In this document: positions 29,777 through 42,887 of the stretch, in pieces | Position numbering within the stretch: position 1 is the stretch's first letter | Layout of the letters: each line of letters begins with the position of its first letter | Notes under the pieces: model-generated | The model's input: only the letters and a program-made list of their open reading frames with translations | What the model was told of the DNA's origin: nothing | The model's database searches: none | DNA from: Melanocharis versteri | Lineage: Eukaryota > Chordata > Aves > Passeriformes > Melanocharitidae | Assembly (NCBI GenBank): GCA_013397845.1 | Contig: VZTG01006781.1 | Span: 206,275 to 270,274 of the forward strand | DNA length: 64,000 nucleotides | Reading direction: 5' to 3' | Translations under genes and position numbers: made by a program

Positions 29777-32700
29777 GTAATGCCTTGCTTTATGGACATT
29801 AATTGATTTCCTTCGTAATACGGTGTTATATATCCCTCCTGCTTTGTCTGAAGGTTTTAACAGCCCCGAGGGCGTTTTCCAAACGGGGGTGGAAAATCCT
29901 ACTTTGGCTCCAGAAATAACAATAATCGGTACATCTGGAGGTGAGTGATTGTGAGATGAGGCACAAGGTTGTTTGAGAGTGGAAGGGAGGCTGAAAGGCA
30001 CAAAGAAGGCTCTTTTGTCTGACTTGTCCCACATTCTGAACGCTCATCCAGGCTGTGTGAGAAGACGTGATTATCTGCAGAAACTGCTCTGTAACCCAAG
30101 CGTTCGAGAGGCATCTGACATGCATTTCTATTAGCTCAGTACCTGCAGAGGTTTCAGGCTTGCATTGTCACAGCCAGGTGCTGTTCTCCTCTCTAAGCTG
30201 TGTGCCCACGTGTGCCCATGGGGCTCCAGGGGTGTCACTGCCGTGTTTAACTCTGGAGCATACCTTCTCCAGTACATGGATTAATTGGCCGAAGGTAGCA
30301 GGCATCTTCATTTCTTTCTTGTACCTTTCACAGTCTTTCTAAATTAAAATGAACAAGAGCTAAATACCAATGCAATTGCACTGAAATGACTTCTATGGCT
30401 TATTTTACGTATAGGTGTAGATGATATCTTTGTTTTCTGCAATGAAGATTAAACAGATGGTTTATATTATAGTGGCTATTTTTAATAATAATACAAATAT
30501 TTAGCACCTCTATAATTGCACGCATAATCAGATTACTCTATAACCTTATTTATGCAGTTTTGACCCTTCATAGATAGTCAAAATATTTATTTGTTGCACA
30601 CTTTGTTGTCTATAGCCAAAGTTCTGCTCCAGGTCACCAAAGCCTTTAAGTATTCAAAAAATTTATGAACATGAGATTCACTCCCACAGTTTAAAAATTT
30701 AGGCATAGTTATAAGCAACTGCATATGGTATCTTTTAAGGGAAATGCTGGCACTTTTATTAATAGTTGGTGCTAATATTATTCAATCTTAATATTATTTT
30801 ACAGTGCTGAACCAAGTTTCTTAATCTCCATAGTAATGTTCCTTTCATTTCTCAGATCTCCAAATGAGGGCTTCTGACATGAGAATACAGATCAGTGGAA
30901 GTCTGCATTTTTTATGTGGACTTTTCAATAGGGTGTGCTCAATAGGCATGACATTATTAGAAGAGACTAATCACACTAGCACATAATTATAATTATAAGT
31001 TTCTTTGAATAGCTTTTAAGGGGTTCTTGAAGCCTCCTGTTCAGAAACAAGGTGTATGCTTGCCAAATGGTATTATGCTTCTTGGTGTTAATTACAGTTT
31101 GCCGTGTCTAGCTGGTTGTTCAGTTGGAAAAACATAATTATTTATTGAAATACCAAGCTGAGTCCTAGAAACTTCACTGCCCCTCACTTGTAGGAGGAAA
31201 TGCTTACTTTTTTTTCTTTATCTTGAGCCTTTCCCTGTAATGCTATTTACCTCCTTGAAAATTCAGTAGCTCAGAAAGTCTCTTCTACTCAATCTGCCTC
31301 TGTACTGCCTCTTGTATTAAGCTTTCTTTTGAGAAGCGGATGTTGCATGTATCAGGCTGTTTCTTGAAAACCAACTGAAACCTGATTCAGATGCATTATT
31401 TTCAGCTAGACTTTTTGTTTTCCTTATGGACTATTTTTAAAAATCTGTTATTTACAGATTTACAGATCTGTTATGTTTGAGATGCATTAGTGAAAATGCA
31501 AACATGCTGCTCCCCGTGGCCTCCCCATTTTAATATCTGCTAGATGGACATTTTAGTGGCTAGAACACAGGAACAATTTCTCCCTCTCCTGCCCAACTCT
31601 TTCTGTGTTAACTTCTAATTTAAATATGCATTTCTTTGTACCACCCAGCTTTGCACAGTACTTTGTAATCTCTAGCACTGTGTTACATGGAAACTGTGTG
31701 TGCTTCATGCATGCAGAGTGCACACTGGCTGCAAACTGCCTGCTTAGAAATACAAAATACAGAGAGACAGAAGGGGAGCAGAACTACAGAGGCTTTTATC
31801 AGTGCTCCTCTGGGATGACATGTCATTGATCTTGGTAAGCAGCACCAGCTTTCAAACCTCCTGAAAACATGCTCTTTGTTCTACATCACTCACTTCTCCC
31901 CACACCTTTTGCATGTTATTCTATGTAGTCTTTCTTCTTGGAAGCTGTGAGCATGTAAGGTTGGATCAGTCAAAGTAATGCCAAATGTGGGCAGTGCAAC
32001 ATTGCCTTTCTCTTCAAGACCTGGAGCTCCTTAGCTCTGTAATTTCAAAACAGGTATTTATAAGGGTAATTGTGAGATAGTCCTCAGGCAGGAGCCAGGT
32101 AATGTTGCAGAGATGTGCAGTTCCATTATATTGATGTGTAGATATGAATACAATTGTGTGTAGGAAATAATACAGATGGTTATGAAGGGCGCTGGGTTTT
32201 GTCACAAATGTAAAACATTTTGCATTTTAAAGACAACCATATTTTCAGAAAAAAAAAAGAGAGACCTTTTTTTGTGGCTCTGCTCACAATTCCCCGAAAA
32301 AGAATATTAAAGTTCCCTGAATTGCATTTTTGGGAAGGCACTGTTATATTTAATAGAAAACAGAATTATTTTGGCCATTTTTCTTTCCAGTGAGTGCTGG
32401 CTCTGGTAGCTGTCTCTATTCTTAGGATATATTAGCAGTAGTCCGAGAGGAGATGGATTAGCATCAAATGTAGCCGTATATTTCTTTTTTTCTTCTCCTC
32501 CTCCTCTTTTGTCACAGCATTTCAATGCACTGCCATGTCTGGGCACATCACCAGTGCAGCTGGTGGGGTTTGTGTGGAATGGCAGCCTGGACAGTGGCAT
32601 TGGATCCACTGGCTTGGATCTTAACCTGCACTGGGTCCAGCAGATTTTCCACAATGTTTCTAGTTAAAATTTTTCCTTTGTGCACACAGGAGTTTTTTCA

Positions 32701-33659
32701 GGCACTTGCACACATGAGTAAGACAAATTATCCTACACTAGTCCATGCAGTGGTAATCTGAAATGTCCTGGAAAATGGGAGTTGCTTTCCTACTCCTACC
32801 CTGGCTAACGGGGGCCTGAGTCAGGAGGGGTTGTGACTGTGTCAGCTCAGCCCAGCAGCCCCTGCACTTTCCTCATGCGCTGGTCTTCTCTCCAGACCAT
32901 CACAAATCCTTCTTTTCCCTTTCCCATTCTTAGCAGTGGCCTTTCCTGCCGTGCAGAGCCTCCAGGGAGGCAGCAGCCCAGGGACGCCAGTGTTGCTCAC
33001 TGTCGCTCAGTGATCCTCACCCCCATGAGCTGGTGCAGCCACTGCCCCAAACAGACTGGTAAATGTGCAGAGGAAGGTGACATACAGATGCCCTGGGAGG
33101 GCTGAGAGCCTTGCCCTGAGCTGGCAGAGCCCTGCTCCTGGAGCCCACGTTCTGCAGGGGCTGGTCCTGGGGGCACGGGGCAGCTCCAGGGCTGCCTCGC
33201 TCCCCCGGACGGGCAGGGGAGCCTGCACAGGATCAGCTGAGTGCTGCACACAGGGCAGGAACAGAGCCACAGCACGGCAGAACAGCAGAGCTGCCTTCTA
33301 TTTTTATTGCTTTTTACAGCCTGTTTCCTAAACAAGAGCAATCAGTCCAGGACTGGCGATGGTATCTCTCTGGAAATGGAGACTTTCGTGCTGCTCATTC
33401 CCCCAAGTCTCCATACACCACCAGCCTTGTCTCCCCCACTGTCTCTCTAGTCCAGTTCGTAATTGCAAAAGGGTCAAAAATAAGTGGACTTAAAAGCATT
33501 TGAGAGTACAGGTATATTTATAGCTCTAACAATATTTATACACCACTGAGAAATACTTTGCTTTTCCCAGTGTATATTTCAGAGGGCTTTTATAAATATT
33601 GATGAATTTTAGACTTCTGGAAATAATACTCATGTCTCAGTTTTCATCAGCAAAACAAA

Positions 33660-34260
33660 ATTGCTATTAAAGAAGAACCAATTTGGGGATTGTAGTTGAC
33701 TGTAAACTGAAAGAGGTTTGTTGTAAACAGCAATAAAAAGGAAAATGTTGATACTTTCCAAAATTACAGAGCTGTTCTAGATGACAAATTATTCTCTTGC
33801 ATCTTTTACTCTGTTCAGCATTATTAAGTTTGTATCCAGAAAAGCACATTCAGTTTGGGATCACAATAATTTAGGAGAATGTGGATGAGTTAGAGATAAT
33901 TCAGTGGAGAAAATTACGAATTAGCAGAGTTTCAACAGTGTGTCCTCTGAAGAAGTGTTGAAGTATTGTGTTTGCTCTAACCTAGAAGGGAGAAGACTGA
34001 TTAGAAACAAAAGTCTTCAAAACCAGGAAGGTTTATAAGGATGAAAAATAATAATAAATCATTATCCATGAGTGTAAAGGGCAGGTTTAAAAATAATCAT
34101 CCTAATTTGCTGAAAAGAAGGTCTAAGTTAAGAAAAAACTTAAATGCAAGGAACAGGTTGTATAAGAAGCTTGTGAAATCCCTGATTTTCCTGAACAGAT
34201 TTTAATTATTTTATTCAGGGTTTTTCAGTCTGGAGTGGCATCACAAAATCCTTTGCTAAT
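33660..34260 (+). mobile_element. Degraded ancient CR1-type LINE 3' region, + orientation
   Basis: Several landmarks occur in CR1 order: ggggattgtagttgactgta, a gcattattaagtttgtatcc segment, cattcagtttgggatcacaa, gagataattcagtggaga, gaagggagaagactgatt, a gtcttcaaaaccaggaaggt segment, aaggaacaggttgtataaga, and gtgaaatccctgattttcctg. Each corresponds, with many changes, to the end of the reverse transcriptase ORF and the 3' part of old CR1/L3-like elements. Divergence is high, so boundaries and subfamily are uncertain. Confidence 0.6.
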
Positions 34261-34444
34261 ATCAAAACAATAATATTTGAAAGTCTCTATTAGGAGAATG
34301 TATAGGGGAAAAATAATATAAGAATAATATGAGATAGATGTAAAGATTTTAGGAAGTTTCCAATCTAGGCTGCACAGAGCTTCATGCCATCGATCTCCCC
34401 CCTTTCTACAGGAGCCAGCTATACCCAGAATATTGCTGACATGT

Positions 34445-34990
34445 ACTTGTAAAATCCTTGTTTAAAGACCTCAAAGCATGGAAATCCCACAGTCTTGCTG
34501 GGCATTCTCTTCAACAGTTTTATGATTTTTCTTGATGTTTTGCTTCACATTTCCTCACTTTGGTTTGAAATCATGGTGCTGCATGAGCTCCTCACAGTAG
34601 ATAGAAGACAGTTTAATTTTCTCTCCTTTACAATTATCTTCTCTGTAGTTGAAGACTATTACCATGTCTCTGCACAGCTCTGGTTCCCTCATCAAGTTTG
34701 TTCCCTAGTTGGTGCTTTCCAGCCCAATGGTTGTTTTTGCTCCCACTGAGCACTTGCCATCTCATTAATAAGAGGGAGCACCCAAGCTGAACCCAGCAGT
34801 CATCCTGAGGTTTTATTAATCAGGGAATCATAGAATGGCCTGGGTTGAAAAGGACCTTAAAAAGGGACCTCATCCCGTTCCACCCTCCTTGTCATAGACA
34901 GGGACACCTTGCCCTAGACCAGCTTTCTCAGAGCTCCATCCAACCCGGCCTTAAACAATTCCGGGGAAGGGGCATCCACAACTTTTCATG
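34445..34990 (-). mobile_element. CR1-type LINE fragments, - orientation
   Basis: The right part (about 34823-34990) is a clear reversed CR1 3' end: gggaatcatagaatggcctg, gggttgaaaaggacctt, gacagggacacc, accagctttctcagagc, and ggggcatccacaac. The left part (34445-34745) carries weaker phrases such as gaagactattaccatgtctc and ggcattctcttcaacagttt, recalling an older reversed CR1/L3-like copy. They may be two insertions. A + strand copy ends about 190 bp to the left. Confidence 0.7.
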
Positions 34991-36666
34991 TTAGACATTA
35001 CATCACAAAATGCCCCTTGTGTTCCCTGTACAACAGTACCATGGTGGCATTCTCACATCAGGAGTGCTGCCCAGAATGTGTTGGCCATTTTTGAGGTCTT
35101 ATAACCAGACTTGGCACGGGCTGATGCTGTCTGGCTTCCAAAAAATAAAAAAGGCATTAATTGTGTCATGAGATCTAATCATCTGTGGGAAGTCCTGCTG
35201 TTGGATCTTAAGGCTGCCATGTAGCCATCACATTTATTTTACACTGGCTGGTATGGCAGCTTAGCTTCTTTCACTGCTGCATGCTTTGGGGAAGGTTTGC
35301 TTCAGAAGCAGGTACCTCCGAGTTGTTACGATCAAATACGAGCAGAGTGGCTAACGGGATTACTGAATGCCTGGCAGATTTCCTTTCATTTTTCAGCTGC
35401 TGGAAAGGTTTAACATTAGGAAGTTTAGGAACAGAAAGAGGAAGCCCTGAAGATTGCAATACTGATTTCGGTCTGACCGTGCTTCTGTCATGAGTCTGAG
35501 TACAGCTAATGAAGCATTAAATTTGCAGTGAAATTGCGTATGAAGTCGATGTTAGTTACAAAGTAAAAAACGGACATAAAATCAAATAGAGATTATCTAT
35601 GTGTAGGAAATATTACTGCATGTAGATGTTAAAGATGTGAGACAAGGTTATAAAAATGGATCCTGGATATGGCTGGCATGATAAAGAACAGCTCTTTCAG
35701 GTAGGTGCTGTCTGATTCCTTGTGGTGCTGCTCAGAGCTCTGCACTGCCTTCTCCTTGATATTTGATTGCTTGGTGTTTGTTTTCTAATGAAACAGCACT
35801 CATCTACAAGCAGGGTCATTCAACCATAAAATAATTCTTTGTCCTGTTCCTCCTGTCCTAAATCACACAGTTCTTTGCATTTTGCATTGTAAATACAGCT
35901 CATTTCCTCTCTTTATGTCTCTGAGTTGCCCTTACAATAGATCTTGTTCCTTGGAAGTCAAAACTGGGGAACAGGTGCCTCAGAGGAACAGATGCCGTAG
36001 CTGGTTCTGTGCCAATTCTACTCCTTAAATATCAGAAACAATTAAAATTGAAAATAAAAGCTCCACAGGACAAGTTTTCCTCAGTCAGTAATGCATCTCT
36101 GTCAAAGAGAATTGGATTTGAGTCCATGAATTAGGCACCAAGGGTTCACCCTCCTTCTAAAGGTTTCATTTAACTGCAGGTCACCATTATCCTCTTTTCC
36201 AGCAATCATCTGCTAAATCTGGTAATTGCAACACTGACGTCAGCAAAGCTGGACAGGGGCCCCCAATGGAGAAGAATTTGACCCACTATTTTTCCACTGC
36301 TATTGTAGTAATCTAACTCGTAATCAAGCAGGGAGAAACTCTCAGAATCCTTTCTGCTGTAATCTCCATGTATTGCTATAGATCTGGGAGGAAATTTTTC
36401 GTCTAGTCTGGGTTTTATAGAGCCAATTTGGTTTTGATAGCTCTCAAATAGCAAGAGGAGGAATCTTTTCCAGTGGTTATGCTGTTTAATTGCTTTGGTG
36501 CTCACCTGAAAAAAGGGTTTTCCTGATTCGCATGATCCATGGGATCTCATATGAATGAGTGGGAATACAATGTACATTGCTCAAATTGTCAGAGGTTTCA
36601 CACTGTTTTGTATCCTCATCTGCTAGCCTAACTTTTATTCTAGTTGATCAGGACTTTCAATCATCC

Positions 36667-36720
36667 TTGATTACTTCTTTAAAAGAGGGATAAGAATCCC
36701 TCTTTTAAAGAACTAATCAA
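36667..36720. repeat. 54-bp near-perfect inverted repeat (hairpin)
   Basis: The arms 36667-36691 and 36696-36720 pair at 24 of 25 positions around a 4-base loop (aaga, 36692-36695). The inner 17 pairs are perfect (arm begins ttctttaaaagagggat), then one C:C mismatch (36674 and 36713), then seven more pairs (ttgatta with taatcaa). Found by direct reading. No known element matches it in my memory. Confidence 0.9.
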
Positions 36721-38989
36721 TGCATCAGCAGATCTGCAGCTGCTATTGTGAAACCTAGACAGAGTTTGATATTTGCTTGGAAGTCTTGTACTGATAATTT
36801 TTCCACCATTCAGTACCCTTTTCTAGAGTAAATTTTACTCTTATGGGAAAGGTCATTTGGATTGAGACAGTACTAAAATGTGTCAGACTGTTTTTGAGCG
36901 GGACTAAATTAAGCCCACAGAAATAAAGATACCATTCCCCTTTACTCATAGAAACATTTTCCCTGATGTTGATGGAAGCATTGCACAGGTGGATTTGTGG
37001 CACTTACCAGAATGATTTCCAAAGCTTCCTCAAGCAGACACCTAATGTCAAAAGGATGCAGGTCAGCAGGTTTGGGTCTGAGTTCCAGAGAGGGTGAGCA
37101 GCTCTGGCCAGCGCCAGTGGGCAGTTTCAATTAAGGCTGGTTAGGCTTGGATTCAGTCTGTCTGCATCTGATTAGAAGGCTGTTTGACAGTAGTTTCTGG
37201 AGAAGTTTGTTGTGTTTATCATCGTTGGGAGTGCAGACATGGAAGGGCAGAGATTATGGAGCCAGGAACAGATTCAGAGCATTTCTAGAACTGCTTATTT
37301 TTATGTCTGCTTTGCAAATTCTAATAACTGTTCACAAATGAGGCACAGAACCAGAAACCATTTCACTTGAAAATGTGACCTTTGGACTGGAGAAGTTTGG
37401 ATTCAGAGTTCACAGAAAACTGGAAAATGTGAGCAACCTGCACTTTTCAGGGATGTGTGTTCAGAGCCAGAAGTTAATTAAAAGAAAGGTGGAGAAAGCG
37501 TATTTCAACCAAAGCAACCTCTTCTATTCTATAGATTTAAATCTGATGGGCCAGGTAAATTCACGGCACTGGCCAGGTCTGGTCTGCCAGCTGAGGACTG
37601 TCTACAGAATCATTTTGAGTTGAAGAAGTAGAGGGTTTCACCATCTGTGACCAGTGCCATGGAATGAAAGTCTGTTTATCAAGTGGGGTGGGCTGCAGAA
37701 AAGGAGCACTTCAGCTTTCCTTTTCAGACCTCATTAGTCTGTGTTCCAGCTATAGCAGACACACTCATCATTTAATCTGTTTCATAAACTGGTTTTCTGC
37801 CAATCTGTTGTTCTGCACTTAGATGCTTGTTAAATATCCTTCCTATTAGGCTTTATTCTTTCTGGACCCTGGAAACAGAAATTATGTTATTTTTGGCTTG
37901 AGTGCTTTGAAGTCCTTCAGTTTTGCTTCTGCATTTACACCTGACAGCATCTATCTTCATAGCCTTGTCTTTTTGACCACAGGGACAAAGCAGAATGTAC
38001 AACAGTGCTGAAAATAGATGTGAACAATTAGTTTTGTGGTAGGGCCAAAACAGGTTTGTTTTTAACGAGATCCACTCTCAGCCTGTCACTCTCCCTTTCT
38101 GTTTTCCATGGTCACTGTCTCTGGGAAGCACCTCTGCAAGTTAGTCTTAACTCATGCAGAGCTCATTTTGCCCCTAAGTCCAAAGTTATTTCAATTTCTG
38201 CTTTAACATCATGCAAGTCCTATTACGACTTTGTTCTGGGGATGAAAATAGGGCAAGAAAAATTAGTTTCTTTGTCATTTTTGCTCTTAAGATCTTTGCT
38301 GAAGTTGAGAGTGAAGTTTTTTAGGGTGGAATTCATGCTTCCCACCCACATTGCCATTAAGAAGGTCATGAAGCTCATCAGCCCCTCTACTGTCTTATTT
38401 TTGGAGTTAAATGAAAAGTTAAAAGCATATAAAATCTATCTCACTTTTCTTTGCATATTTACGATATGTTAATAATTGCAGCCAATGTTCTCAAAGTTAG
38501 AATTATTATTTCTAATCGTTCTTGATTTGAAGTGTTATGGTATAGCAGTCAGCTTGTCACGTCTTTGACAAACACTTTATCATTCTATTTAAGGAATCAG
38601 TTTTAATCTTCAAAGAAAAGGGCTTAGCTAATTTAGAAGTCAAGCAGAGAGATGGCAGTCATATGAGCTTTTAGCACAATAGATATTCATAAAATATCCC
38701 CCATAAAATAGTAAGCTTTAGGGGCCATAGGGACAGATGCAGTAATATAACATTCCCTCTTTTCTTCCTCCTGCACATCTACTCCCACTGAGGATGTCAC
38801 TGTAGATTGAGTCACCTGACCTGCCATAAAAAAATAAGGCTTTTTTAATAATCTCCTGTAGAAAAGACAAAAGAGCAGAGCCTTTAAGGGAATTGATTCA
38901 GCTGAGTTTGGGTTAATGTTCCTGAAGTCTAAGAGAGGACTGTCTTAGTCTCAGAGCAATTATTAAATGCTATTACCTTTGCTTTTGCA

Positions 38990-39160
38990 ATCTGATGGCA
39001 GAGTAATACAGCCTCCTGGGGGAATGAGAAAAACACCAGTATCAGGGATATTTAAAATGAGACTGAATAAAATTTGCATGAGGTCCTATGTGCAGCAGTC
39101 CATTAGTACTGCACTGTAATGAGACCTATCTCATGCCTTACGGTCCCTTCTAGAGGAAAG
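38990..39160 (+). mobile_element. Degraded ancient CR1-type 3' end, + orientation
   Basis: The text cagcctcctgggggaatgag, gggatatttaaaatgagact, gaataaaatttgcat, gagacctatctcatgcc and acggtcccttctag follows the order of old CR1 3' regions (a closing hydrophobic-tail ORF remnant and the three-prime gatgacctannaggtccctt motif). It is strongly diverged and non-coding; the limits are approximate. Confidence 0.55.
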
Positions 39161-41112
39161 GAATTTTGGCCTTAACAAGGGCTACTCTATCATCATGATT
39201 ATGGAGCTGTTCTTGAACTCCTGTGAACTCCTACCTGTCCGATTCGTGTAGCCATCACCACTTTTTGCCATTTTCATTCCTGCTGACAATTCCCAGCCTT
39301 TTCTTCATAGCGCCCTAGAAAACCACTGGCATCTTTTCAGCCTGCTGGATACAAATCCACAAGCAGTCAAGAGGGGATTTATATTCTCAACTCCGGGAAT
39401 TGGTTGTTTCTCTTCCTACCCCTCTACTCCTCCTCTCCTAAATGACAGGCACCTCATTTTTATTAGCTTTCTGGGGGGGGGATGTTCAGATTTCTGTATA
39501 TGTTTGTGCAGAAATGCCAATTTTGACATATCTCTGTGCAGCAGTACCCAAACAGGATGAGTCCAGCCTCAGCCCAGCTGTCCAGCCACCAGTGGGAAAC
39601 GCAGACAGGTGACATGAGGGGTGCTGCAAAGTGCCTTTAGCCCCTCTTATTTCTCTTTCGTGTTTAAGCTTGGAAATTTGGCTACCAGATTATGAGTAGG
39701 AATGAAGGCACAACCAAGTAGACCCTATTCTTGCAGGGTTGGTTGTGTGAGTGTTTATCCTGTGTGTAACACAGACCATTGCAATTGATGGGAGCAGCCT
39801 TACTCTGAGCCAAGAGCTTTAACTGGTGCAGAACATCCGACTCCTGAAGACACTAAAGGAAAAAAGGAAAGAAAGAAAAAAGACCAACATGTCATTAGTG
39901 CTCAAGCCTTGTGCAAGGGGAAGGAAATAATTTGAAGTGCAGATTTTTCAATGAACCGAGCGTGCCCACGAAACTGGAGGAGGTGAAAGCACGTTAACCA
40001 AAACCCAGGGGGAAATCTCCCTCCCAGCCCAAAGCAGGGCGGGCAGCGTGACCCTGAGCGTGTGATCACCTCCCCTGCCTGAAAGGCTTCTCGGTGAGTG
40101 CTTGAAACACGGATGCTTCAGTGGAGAGGGAGGAAAATCTGCTCACAGCCAGGTCCTAGAGGTGTATTTGCTCTGTATCCTGGCAAAGCCTTCCAGTGCA
40201 AATAAGAAAGATATCCTGCAATAAATGACCAGTTTTTAAGAAGCTGTGTTTAAGGATTTTTTTTTCCAAAAATAATCCCACAGACCTTTCTCCATAACAA
40301 TTCCATTTTTGGCAATTCTGCTTTTAGAATCTTTAGTATGAAATGGGATCGTTTGAAGTGAATAATTTAATTTGCTCAACTTAAAGAGGTTCCTACAACA
40401 TTTAATTTTAAGCTGATCCTCTCTAATTAAAGTTCAAGTCAGTCTTAAATATTTAGCCTCATTAAATGATGATCCAGGAAAGAAAATGTGATAATCTTTT
40501 CCTTTTCTGCTTTACCTGAAATACGTATTTTTTTGGTCTTTAGTTTTGAAACACCAATTTAATTCGAGTTACCAGCAAAAATAATTTCCAGAATTTCATG
40601 CACAATTTAGTATTGTAAATTGAAAAGTTAGATCAATGAATTCTCTGTTAAAATTCTCTGTTTAGAAACTTTCCTTGTAACAGTTTTGCTGAGGGAGAGA
40701 AGCAGGGCAGAATCAAACTCCATGTGGATTAAGTGTTCACCCGTATAAATGGCCAGTGAAATATTATTCCACACTTGAAATATAGGGGAAGTTTTTGAAG
40801 ATGTGCTTGCTGAGGTGTTTTAGTAACTTGACCTGGTTGGCCTGTGTCCTCAAGCTCGTGCATCTCAAAGGCAGGAGTGTGAGATCTGTGTTTAGTTGGA
40901 GGAATTCAGTGGGATGGATGGTTACGCAGTGGGATGTGAAAATCAGACCATTTTAGGGGACTCTCCCACTGCAGTCAGTCATCCAGTTCCCAAGTGGCTA
41001 AGCTTGAAAATGTGAACTTGATATCTATCTAATAAGCAAGTACTGGCTGTTTTCTCATCAGTTCCCTCTGCTTATTTCTTGGCTGGTAGCTGTTCATGTC
41101 CAGTAGATTTTC

Positions 41113-41137
41113 TTTTTTTTTTTTTNGATTTTCATCC

Positions 41138-41176
<39 letters not shown>

Positions 41177-41430
41177 AGCCTAACTGACTATGACACCAGA
41201 CAAATTAGTGAGCATTTTGTCTCCATGATTAATCAGTGAGCTTTCAGTTTTGGCACTGTGTTGTAGTATTACTTAGAGGATAAATAAATAAATCAATTGG
41301 ACATTTCTGACAACTGTAAAGTAATTAGGCAAAAGAAGAATGAAAAAACCACACAACAAAAAGTTGAATGATCACTTCACTCTTTAATGTGAAATCAGAA
41401 AGTATCTTTTTTTTTTTTTTTTTTTTTTTT
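41113..41430. repeat. Cluster of three long T tracts with one ambiguous base
   Basis: T runs at 41113-41125 (followed by the only N in the window, 41126), 41144-41174 (31 T) and 41407-41430 (24 T). The middle one is followed by gcag. The tract lengths are probably unreliable in the assembly. They could be poly-A tails of minus-strand retrocopies, but no recognisable retrocopy body is attached. Confidence 0.85.
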
Positions 41431-42887
41431 GGCTTGGATAACTGGACATGCTAACTTTGAATCAACATTACTATTTCCTTCTTCCCACACTGGATCTGCT
41501 GGTGGTTGTGACATGGGACTGAGAGATTTCCTTTATCTGAATTTCTGATGGGTTAAGTTGAAGTGACAGTTTCTGTTTAGGAGTGTGGTTTTAGTCTGAA
41601 ACGGAGTATGTAAAAATGGAAATGGCTCTCTCAGAGAATCACAGTCCTGGCTGCTGACCTGAGTGACAGACCTCACTTTTTCCCTCTGGCAAAGCTGGTG
41701 CTGTTCAGGGACATTGTGTTGGCTTTCCTTCTGCCGTGTGGCCACATTGCTAACTCATTGCAAGGGCAAAATCTGTTCTTGTTTAGTATCTGGTCCGTGT
41801 TGTTGTTTCTGATGGTGTTGGACAAGGCAGCTGTGGGGAGACTTTTGCCCAAAGATGTTTGATTTTCCACAGTCAGGATGGATCTCAGTGTGCTGCCCCC
41901 AGAACTGTTGCTGCTGCAGGTCCAGCAGCTGGAATATCCTCATGTGCCCTGAGCAGTTTTGGCCTGAGGTCTCTGGGAGAAAAACAAAAGCAATTTTTCA
42001 TATCTCCCAGCTACATTTGTTTTATGTTTTGGAACACAGGGTACAAACTCTGTGCCTGAGTATTTGACCCTACTTGTCAAATACACAACTTTTCTTGACT
42101 ACAGTTAAATTTAAGCCAAGATGTCAGAGGGCACATTTTGTTTCAGCTCATGCAAAATGGCAATTTTGATGCAATTTGGTCTGTTAGGTATGTTAAAGCT
42201 AAACATATCAACTTATGCCTCCATATATAATTTTGTCTAAGGCCTTCTAGCCATTAAAACTATGGATCACTCATAAATACTCACACTTAATCAATTCAGG
42301 TAGTCCTGAAAGAATTGTGAATATTTAGGCAGTTGCAAATATTATAAATAATTCCTGAAATCTTATTCACGAAAACATGTTCTGTGTGTGCATGTGATGA
42401 GGGGAGGAGCAGGGAGACCCCTGGGGGAGATGAAAGCCAAAATGCATCCATTGCCCTTAGCTGAGCCCTGGCATAAAGAGATGCAGCCTTGTTGAATACA
42501 GAGGTTGATTCTGTTATCGTTCTGAGTTTTGTTTCAAGTAAAATACATCCTCAGTTATAACACCAGTACAATTTCCACTGTATCATTTGTAATGGTGACT
42601 GCTAAAAAGAAGACACCTGAAATAAAGTGTGCCAGCAGTCAGCTGAAACATTTCCTTTATCTGCACTTCCATGAATTTATATCTGGAGGAATGTGTTTTT
42701 GCAAAGCTGCTCTGTCTGCCCGCTGACACGGCTGCACAAAAAATTGTTGTGGGTGGGTAAAGCTGTCCATCCACACCTAACAAATGAGCTCTCTGAAAAG
42801 TCCCCTGCGAAATGCCGTTCCCGGGATGCTTTGTGTTCTCAAGGTCAGCCTGTTTGCTCACCCTTGTGCCCTTTTCCTTTCTTTCAG

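Larger units (their letters stand above)
29777..42887 (+). other. ADCY5 intron between C1b exon and microexon, 13.1 kb
   Basis: The largest complete intron in the window. It contains an old CR1 in + orientation (about 33.66-34.26 kb), one or more CR1 segments in - orientation (about 34.45-34.99 kb), another degraded + CR1 (about 39.0-39.16 kb), a 54-bp hairpin (36667-36720), a nine-G run at 39473-39481, three long T tracts with one ambiguous base (41113-41430), and a moderately GC-rich patch near 33.0-33.25 kb. No exon or RNA gene is recognised. Confidence 0.8.

Noticed and set aside
36206..36577. A 123-codon open frame on the minus strand
   Set aside because: No domain, no start context or splice support, and composition like the surrounding intron; expected by chance in 64 kb.
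41144..41210. Cryptic exon after the 31-T tract and gcag
   Set aside because: In the phase required by the preceding ADCY5 exon a stop occurs at the third codon, and the mammalian gene has no exon expected there.
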